A stretch of DNA of 64,000 bases from Lepidurus packardi (Eukaryota > Arthropoda > Branchiopoda > Notostraca > Triopsidae): the NCBI GenBank assembly GCA_023053545.1, contig JAKZAN010000004.1, positions 10,292,001 to 10,356,000 of the forward strand, written 5' to 3'. Shown in pieces: positions 50,801-59,200 of the stretch; the first letter of the stretch is position 1, and each line of letters starts with the position of its first letter. The notes under the pieces are model-generated. The model made no database searches, had not been told where the DNA came from, and was given only the letters and a program-made list of their open reading frames with translations. A program made the position numbers and the translations under genes.

Positions 50801-53800
50801 AGATATTTAGAATGTTAGGAGTTCGTTTTTTGGCGCGTTGTTCACTTTTATTTTTTTTTTATTTTCTTTTTTTGGCCCTAGCACAAGACGATTAGCTGTG
50901 AAGGATCCCGCTCAGTGCTTAAAAGTTCCAAGGCTGTCTCAGTCGAGGCGTCTAGACGTCGTCGGCGTCGCCTACGTCTACTATAACCACTTTCTTCTTA
51001 TAAGGGTTTGCCCGGTTGCCCCCCTTTCTTTTTTTTTTTGCTCCTCCTTCACTGTGTGTGGCTGTGTGTCGCTTTTTTATTTCATTTTCATTTCCTCCCT
51101 TAAAAAAAAATCTGGAACTTCGCGTCAGAGTTCGTTTCCAGCACCCTTTTAAATATAGATACAACCCGTGTTGGGGGCCAACAAAAGAAGCTAAAGATAG
51201 ATTGGCACAACCTGGGATATTTATATATGGAGAGCACAACCTAACCTGCACTGGAGCCGCAAGGGATTTTGCAACATGCTAAGCTACGAATGGTGGAACA
51301 TGACTGGATTGAAACAAGACTCCCCCCTTACCACTCACACACACCGGAACGCAGCTGACAAACCGTTGTCACCAGAACCTAAAAGTCGTCCGAGGCCTTT
51401 GCGAACGTTCAAACCCGGATTTCTATGCCGGTATAAGGAAGCGCAACGGGTTTTAGGGGGTGTGCAAATCTGGGTCGGGTTTTCGCTGACAGTGTGTCTG
51501 TATAGTGACAAGCTCGCAGCGGTGGGACTGGTATACAGTACGGTTCGCTTACCGAGACGCTTTCGAGATCATTTGTTGTCATGTCATCGGCACATGCTAC
51601 TTGCGAATCCCCCATTGAGATTTCCATTAGTGTCGGGATTGTCAGCGATAAACAGCGGCAACTGACTTCCTTTCCCCGTTATTAAAAAAATAAAATGCGA
51701 TTTAGAAGATGGCTTCGTTCGTTTTTTTTTTTAAATTCATTTCTATGTATTAGGAAAGTTAGCTACAGAAGATATTTTATGGGCTTACACTTACATTTAT
51801 TTATATTATTTACTTTATTACTTTATCTTTAGTTTTTGGTTTATTTTGTTTTGGATGTATTGTGATTATTGTATGCAGTTATTTATTGTTATTATTAAGT
51901 TATGGATTATTTTATGGCATCTATAGTTAGTTTTATTTATTAGATCTTGACTGTCTTTACTAGATATTTCTTAGATTGATTGAGTGACTGTATTTATGTT
52001 TAGTTGTTTTGTTTATTTTGTTTTATTTGTATTATTTAGTTTATGAAGTTTGTAACATTGCGAACGTTTCTGGTGCCTGGGAGAGCCCTTTTCATTCCAA
52101 TAATGAATTTTTTAAGCTAGTATACAATTGTGACGTTACGCTAGAAACGCGGACATTAAAGGTATTTCATTGTTGGAATCCTGTAACGCTACTGGTTAGA
52201 CAATTGTTTCCACATATTGGAGGATTTTTCTTGTAAGATTGCCTATTTTTTGCAGTTTATCTTATTGTGTCATGTGTTCTGTTTTGTGTAGGCATGTTTG
52301 TGTGTAGGCATTGTATTTTGTTTGTATTTTGTTGATATTGTATGGTAGTATGTATTTATTTAATTTAAATGCGTTTATTTTTGGGGCGTTGTAGGATGTT
52401 TTGGACGCACGATTGGACGCTCGAGTGGACGATATGATGGCCCGTGGATTACTGGAGGAATTAGAGGAGTTTCACCGATTGTATAACGCGGATCGTCTTA
52501 GGCTCCAAAAGTAAGCGTTGGTCTAGCTTAAGCGTTAAGAGCCCAAGCGTATTCAAGTGCGTTTAAGAATGCAAAGCTTGGCGAAGCTGAAGGGTCCCAA
52601 AAGGGGTCAGCCGAGCTATTTTCATAAGGTATTAACTCATTTTCAGGTGGATAATAGTATCGGGAAGCCTTGTGGATCCATAATGAGATCATAAAAGAGG
52701 ATTACGCCGGAATCCCGAAAGAAAAAAACACAAAAATAGAAAAGGGAGAGTAGGTAACTGTACAAGTGCCTGGCACGATGAGAAGCTGTCGTTTCACCGT
52801 CCTGAAGGGAACATTGTTATTTAGTTTGCCATAAGCGAACTAATGGAGCTAAAAGAAAGGAAAAGCAAAGAGAGGGCTTCTCATTTCCATAACCAGCTGC
52901 ACATAACAAATAGCTTGGTGACAGTGTCAAACTAGTCTTTCAAGATCATCGCAGAAGGGCATATGATAATAGGCCGCAGTAAGCACCTACCGTAAGGTAA
53001 GGTGAATGACAGGGAAGAGAAGGATTTGCAAAATGTCGACGGACGGAAAGAGAATATGGCCCCGACATTTGGGTTGTCACTTTGGGGGACTTTTGGGCTG
53101 ACCAAGAGAAACGTTCACTCTTGAGATTGGGAAGAATGCCTGGCATTCCAAGCGCTGTTGTTTTTGGCGTTCTCGCACTCACTTTTTGGGTGGCTATTTT
53201 CGTTTCATTGGGCTACAAGGAAGTATTTCGTGGGGTGTTTTTTCGGGACTCTTTTTATAGTGTTCCTAAAGAATGAGGAGGCGGTTGGAGGTGTATGCAA
53301 GCTAACGAATGGTCTAGTTGCTATGCGGAATAGCAAGCCGTGGAAAAAGACGCTTCTGAGCTCCATGCGGCGAATTTAATATAGATCCTTGTAACTGTGT
53401 ACTATGGAAAAGGATTATTCATCCTATTCATCCTTGAAACCCTCCCCCACGTTATTTTGTCCGTTTTTGCGCCCAAATTAGGAGTAGAAACGCGGGGAAA
53501 AGCTCCCATTTTTTAGCTGCTTCCTTTCTACATGCGTGTTGATATAGATGTGTGCGAAAAACTGCGACAAACTGCGAAAAACAAAAGGCGATTGTTGTGC
53601 CTTTAAGAGCGGCGGCAGTTAATTGCAGCTCCGCCAGGTTTCACGATCGGCGCTGGAGGCGGAAACCTGAACGGAAATCGATTTTTAATGAAAGAGGTCA
53701 GTCTTACAATAAGTATGTTGTTGGCCTTTATGTGACCAGGAGCAGACCAGACAGCAAAGGAAAGAAAAACTTGCTAGTTTTCTCCCGAACTTTGTAAGTG

Positions 53801-56217
53801 GTCCAAAAAGGGCTTCTCCGGTGGGAAAAGGCGAGAAGTTACAATGTCTGTATCAGTTCAAAGTCCCAGAAAGTTTGTGGACGACATGACTAGAATTGCT
53901 AGACACGGTTTTTCCTCCCTGCTACGCATAAAATAGACGCAAATCAAGACAAGAGTCTTGTTCCATGTCTCGGTTTTAATACTCTGTTAAAAATGGGTAG
54001 AGTTTTGTTCATTAGGTTTACACAGGCTAAAGTTAAAAGATGTACGCGCGCCTAGAATGGGTAATTCTTCGCGGAAACTACATTTGAAATGAAAAAGTCG
54101 AGAATAGAGCGAATTTTATTCATTGGGTTTGTTGTACCAACTAAAGCTAAACGAATGGCCTAGTGAGACAGGGATAGGAACTTTTCCATGCTTGTGAGTG
54201 TGTGTTTACGCGCGTCTAGAATTGGATCTTCCTTGCGGAAACTAAATTTGGAACTTAGAAGGGGCAACTGTCATTTTTGACTCGGATTTCGGAGTGCGGG
54301 AGGTTGTTTCGTGCCGTTCCCCTCAAACCCCGCATCCATGTCCTGATTTCACAGGGACTTGGAGAATTGGCCTGCCCTTGACCTCCGAAGCTTTGGGATG
54401 TGTTCAGGTCGACGGATCAAAAGAACGCTGGAGGGGTGCTCATTAGTAGTAACCTTGATTGACCTCAACCCTTGACTGACCTAACCCAACCCCAAAGTTC
54501 AAGCTGAGAGCCCAACGCCCCCTCAAAGTGTCAAAAGACAAGATAGAAAGCACCCACTTGACCCAATCCGTTTCCTTTTTTTGTGTTTTTTTTTTAACCA
54601 AGATTGAAGCTAAGGTCATTCACACCCTGAGTCTTGCTTTCACGCCCTCTTACAAGTCTGAATTTCTTGGTGGAATTTTCCTGTGCAGCAATAAGGGGAA
54701 GTAGGACTTCCAATGTGGGGAAACACAGTGAGAAGGAAAAAAAAGACCTAAATAGACGCTTTTTAAGGTATTCGTTATATTAGGAAGCTTGAAGGTCTAG
54801 GTCCCCCCTCTTTGCACAGAGTTTGGTAACTATCATCACCATTCGTAAATTTCCCCACCTCTTCTAGCCCCCTCGAGAATGTAACCCTGGCTTCCTGTAT
54901 GCTGAAAGATGGCACATGCATCACACACGCTTCTTAGTAACTTTCCTCCCACGAATTGAATGTCAAAAAGTAGCTGGCGGCGCTTTGCCAAATCCTTGTT
55001 GGGTTGTCAAGTAGGGTTTAAAGGCACACAGTAGGGGTTGTAGAACTCAAACTCGAACCGTTTACTGCTCGAGTGGACTTTTCGAACGTTTTCATTCCAA
55101 AGAGGGGACCCTTTGGCGAAGTATGAAGCCGCTAAACAAGCCTCAACAGGCCAATATGCTTTTCGAACATTTCACTATTGCGTAGAAACATCACAGGCTG
55201 ACTATGGGAGTCAAGTATACCAGTAGGGAAAGTTTCATTGTTACGTGGCTTGAAAGGGACTCGCTAATCCAGAAAGTAGCTGCCACGCCCCATGCATTTT
55301 ACGATTTAGCGCAAAAGAGGGACAGGGGGGGGGGGGGGGATACACGTTTAGGGAGGTTGGAACAATGAAATTATCTTGGTTTCAGAGCTAACTTTGTGAA
55401 AGGAAGAAGTTGGCTCCTTAGTCTCCTTCCTGCTGTCCTGTCAATCTTCAATTCGACTAATTCTTAACTCGTTTTTCCTTCCGGCCCTGCCCCCCTCCCT
55501 CTCTTGGAAGCTTTAGCCCTGAGAGCATTTACAAGTAGTGTGGCTACTGGTCCCCATCTAATCCTGACTGCCCTTTCCGCCTCTGTAAATACTTGCCAAA
55601 AGGACTTTTTTTTTTAACAATGTCCATTGTTCTTGTCGATTTTTTGGCACAAAGCAGCGGAGCAACGGAGTCACCAATCTTAACCCCCCTTTTTTTGTTC
55701 CTTGTTTTTGAGCTCAATGGACAATGCCCATACATTCTACTTCAAGGGGGGGGGGGGGGGGGGGGGGGGGTACCGAGTCAAAAGTTGAGCATGTAGAAAT
55801 CTAGTCTAGTGGAAACTAAAGAAGCTTGCTAAAAAGACTCGTGCAGTGCAGATCGATAACGCAGTCTGCTGCGTCTTTACGTTGTTTTTCCTTCCGTTTC
55901 ACCGTTTTAAGATAGAAGAGATGGGGCAAAGCCATCTCAGGCTCCGTTTGCAATGCCATCTCGGCTGTACACACAGTTGCTGCCGTGTGGTTACGAGCTT
56001 ACGACCTTTTAACTCTTTCTAATTTTAAGTCGGCTGCAGAACTGCGATATGGGGGGTAATATACGGAGGATCTCCTGTAGCGCTATTGAGGGTAATAATA
56101 ACGTTATGTAACCTTCTTGGCTCGTGTTTCCCTCCCGGGTTGCAATGAAACCAAAAAAAAAAAAGTCTTTGGCAAGTGGATAATAAGAGTCCCCTCTTCT
56201 GTTCCTTTTATTCTTTT

Positions 56218-56253
<36 letters not shown>

Positions 56254-59200
56254 CAGCTAGTATTGCTACGAGGCAAGTTTTGAGGGGCTGGAGTCTTTCG
56301 AAATTTTTGGAAATGTAAAAATTAAAAAAAATGCCGAAATTTCAAAATTTTCGATTTTTTCGAAATTACAAAGTTTTGTGAATTTCAAAATTTTAAATTT
56401 TTCTAAAAAAAATTGGGTTGCAATGAAACTTAAGAAAAATATTTTGACAAGTGGATAAGAAGAGGCCCCTCTCCTGTTGCTCTTTTTATTCTAGACCGGA
56501 TTTTAGTTGATTTTTTTTTTTACTTTCATTTTTTTTTTCGCCAGATAGTATTGTTATGAATCAAGTTTGAGGGGCAGGGATAGTAGGATTGGCATACTCT
56601 TGTGCAATGCGTCCGACGTGAAAGCAGAGCTATTGATTTTCCGCAGCACGAGTTCTTGCACATTCGAGCAGCAATAGTGGGTGGGCTAAAACCAGAAGGT
56701 CCTGGCGACAGAATGAGCCATAGACGTGAATGTTATCATTATGCAAGTACTTTGGAGTTGAAAATCAAAAAGGAACTGGGTTCGGGTTTTCATTACCTCT
56801 TAAATAAGCTGTTTGTTTCCCCAGCCCTTTTTTACCAGTTAATGCGCAAAGGGGCGGGGTTTAAAACCACCGAGTCCCCGTACTACATCATTACATTACT
56901 AGCTGGGAAATCTTGATGGTATCAACAACCACGACACGTCCTGCTGATACGATCTTGCGTTGATATCCTCTTTTGCCCTTTTTTTCGTTTACTGCGTGCT
57001 AGAGTCCATATATGTAGTAATTAGTGAGGCTAGCCGTGTCCGAGTTGTCCTGACAACCATAGAGACGTCAATCCAGCCGACAGGACGGGAGCAATACTAA
57101 ATTTGTTATTATCATGTATGTATTTCTTCTCCTTTTTAGCGCCAGGTGATCAGGTATGCATATTGGAAATTTGGAGCGAAATGAGCCAGTTTTTTATCGT
57201 ATTTTAAAGCCATTTTCTCATCCGATCATGGCGTCGATTTTCCTAAGAATTCAGGATTCGCCCGGCGGATTACTTACTAGCACTTCGACATTAACTATCG
57301 ATTTCTCATCAACGCATGCAAATGTAAACGCTATGGCTATTGAGCGCCATTAAAACGGATCTCTTTTCGTTTTTTGCTGAATCCGTTTTTTCGCTTACCG
57401 CCCCCCTTTTGATGGATGCACTGGAGCTTAGCCGTTATACTTTCGCTCAGGTCGTAAAAACGAACAAAAAGAGGCGGGAGGGTCCTTATAATACAATTGT
57501 TTATGACATATTTCCCTAGCATTTGCCGTCCCTAAAGCTTAGACGCCGATTTTCCGTAAACCAGGCGAATGAGTCATGTTTTTCGCTAAGAATCGTAGGA
57601 ATCGCACATTCTCATAAATTTACGAAAAAAAAATGAAAAATCTGTTTGTTTTGGTTCTATTAACATTAGAATCGATTCCAGGGTCACTGAATCGATATCG
57701 CGATGACCATCGCAACCAGGAAGAACGTTTTAGGGGTCACGTGATGTACACGTTGAATCGATTATTTGATTATTTTTCTATTTTTGACTCGAATTGCCCA
57801 GCTGTGGCGTGAAAAAACGCCCGCCTTATGTTATGGTTACTATAGTAGTGAGTTGTAGTGAAGTAATTGCGGCCCTTTCAATTAAGCCGCAGGTTCAGTT
57901 ACAATAGAAGTGGGGAGAGGGCGAGGCAGGGTGAAGGAGAAAGGGGGAAAATACTGTAAGAGAATACAAAGAAACGGGAAACAACCCAAAAGTAATATTT
58001 TACGATCAATTCGGCTTGATTTCAAACCCTTTCACTTAAGAGTAAGTTAGAAAGAAAACACACTGTGTTAATGAAAAGTGGGTACAGACGAAAGGGGCGT
58101 GTCGGTATGGGCCTTGTATGTCTGTGTCCCATGTGGCTTCTTTTAAGGCGTCGTTGACATTTTTTGCTATTTTTATTACTATAACTGTTCTCAGCCTTCT
58201 TGTGCGTCTGTATAGGCACTTGATCCATTTAGTAAGTCGAGTATTACAACGTGCATGAAAAAAAAAGAGCCGGAAAAGCCCGAAAAAGAGCGGGGAATAT
58301 TGTCGTCCCTCGCACCCTCCATTCCTGGCGCTTCCCAGGGCCATGGCCAATGCCATGGCCATTGCCACGGCCGAATGGGGCTGACAAATCGACCCCAGAC
58401 GGCTCATCAGACCACTAGGCCCCTTTTTTCTATTTTTATTTATTTTTTTCCGACGTTTTTACAAGGCCGTTTTTGTCTGCAGTTTTTGCCTGCTACAGTC
58501 TGGTATGCGGAAAACGGGAAAAGGAAGAATGTCGGGGAAAAAAAAAGAAATATGTCTGCAGTGTTATAAAGTGATGCAGAGTTGTAGGGTTGGGCTTCAT
58601 GGGTTGGGCCCCGACCGCCCGACCTAGTCGTTCAGACGTCTGCGACGCCGACAGAAACGGGTCGATACGCTGCGTCGTCGTGGCGCTATTGCGGGTTTAT
58701 AGACTTGGTTCAGGGGCTTGGGGTAGGAAGCATGGAAAGGAAATCCCGATCACGTTTGTATCGTAAAAAAAAAATAATAATAAAAAATCGCCCGCATGTC
58801 TGGAAAATTTGGGGACAGCCTCCAAGCTTACCTCTCGACAACAAGCAAAGTGTTCAAGATAGCCCAAGCTTTGAAGAATCCTCATCGATTTCATTTCCTC
58901 CAAGAGATATGAACAGTAGTAGCTCAAGTGTAGTACTAGTGGTAGTAAGAGCGTAGGAAAAGCAAAACAAGAGGCTCTGCAGGCAGCGTGCAGCGTTGTA
59001 GACTGTATTGGAACATTTTGGGGGGCTGTTGCACCCAGTTTAGGACGTTGGGAGCGGTCAAATGATGGTAAAGAGCGATCAAACATCACGACAGAATCTC
59101 TAAAAAGCTAAAGGGAGGTTCCGTGCTAGTTGCGTGTCTTCGGCGTAGGTAATAAGCCCTATAAGTGCGTGGATGTTAGATGATAAGAATCGATGACGCT

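Larger units (their letters stand above)
46973..52394 (+). other. TRIT1 intron 4 (5,422 bp)
   Basis: Contains the largest fold-back minisatellite array (47080-47706) and the 326-bp tandem array (49438-50299). AT-rich DNA occurs at 48050-48480 and 51720-52390. No host exon was recognised. Confidence 0.8.

Noticed and set aside
51276..51665. 129-aa plus frame in TRIT1 intron 4
   Set aside because: No domain, no homology recognised, no splice or promoter context; consistent with a chance open frame.
56602..56916. 104-aa plus frame in TRIT1 intron 5
   Set aside because: Composition is unremarkable and no family was recognised; likely chance.
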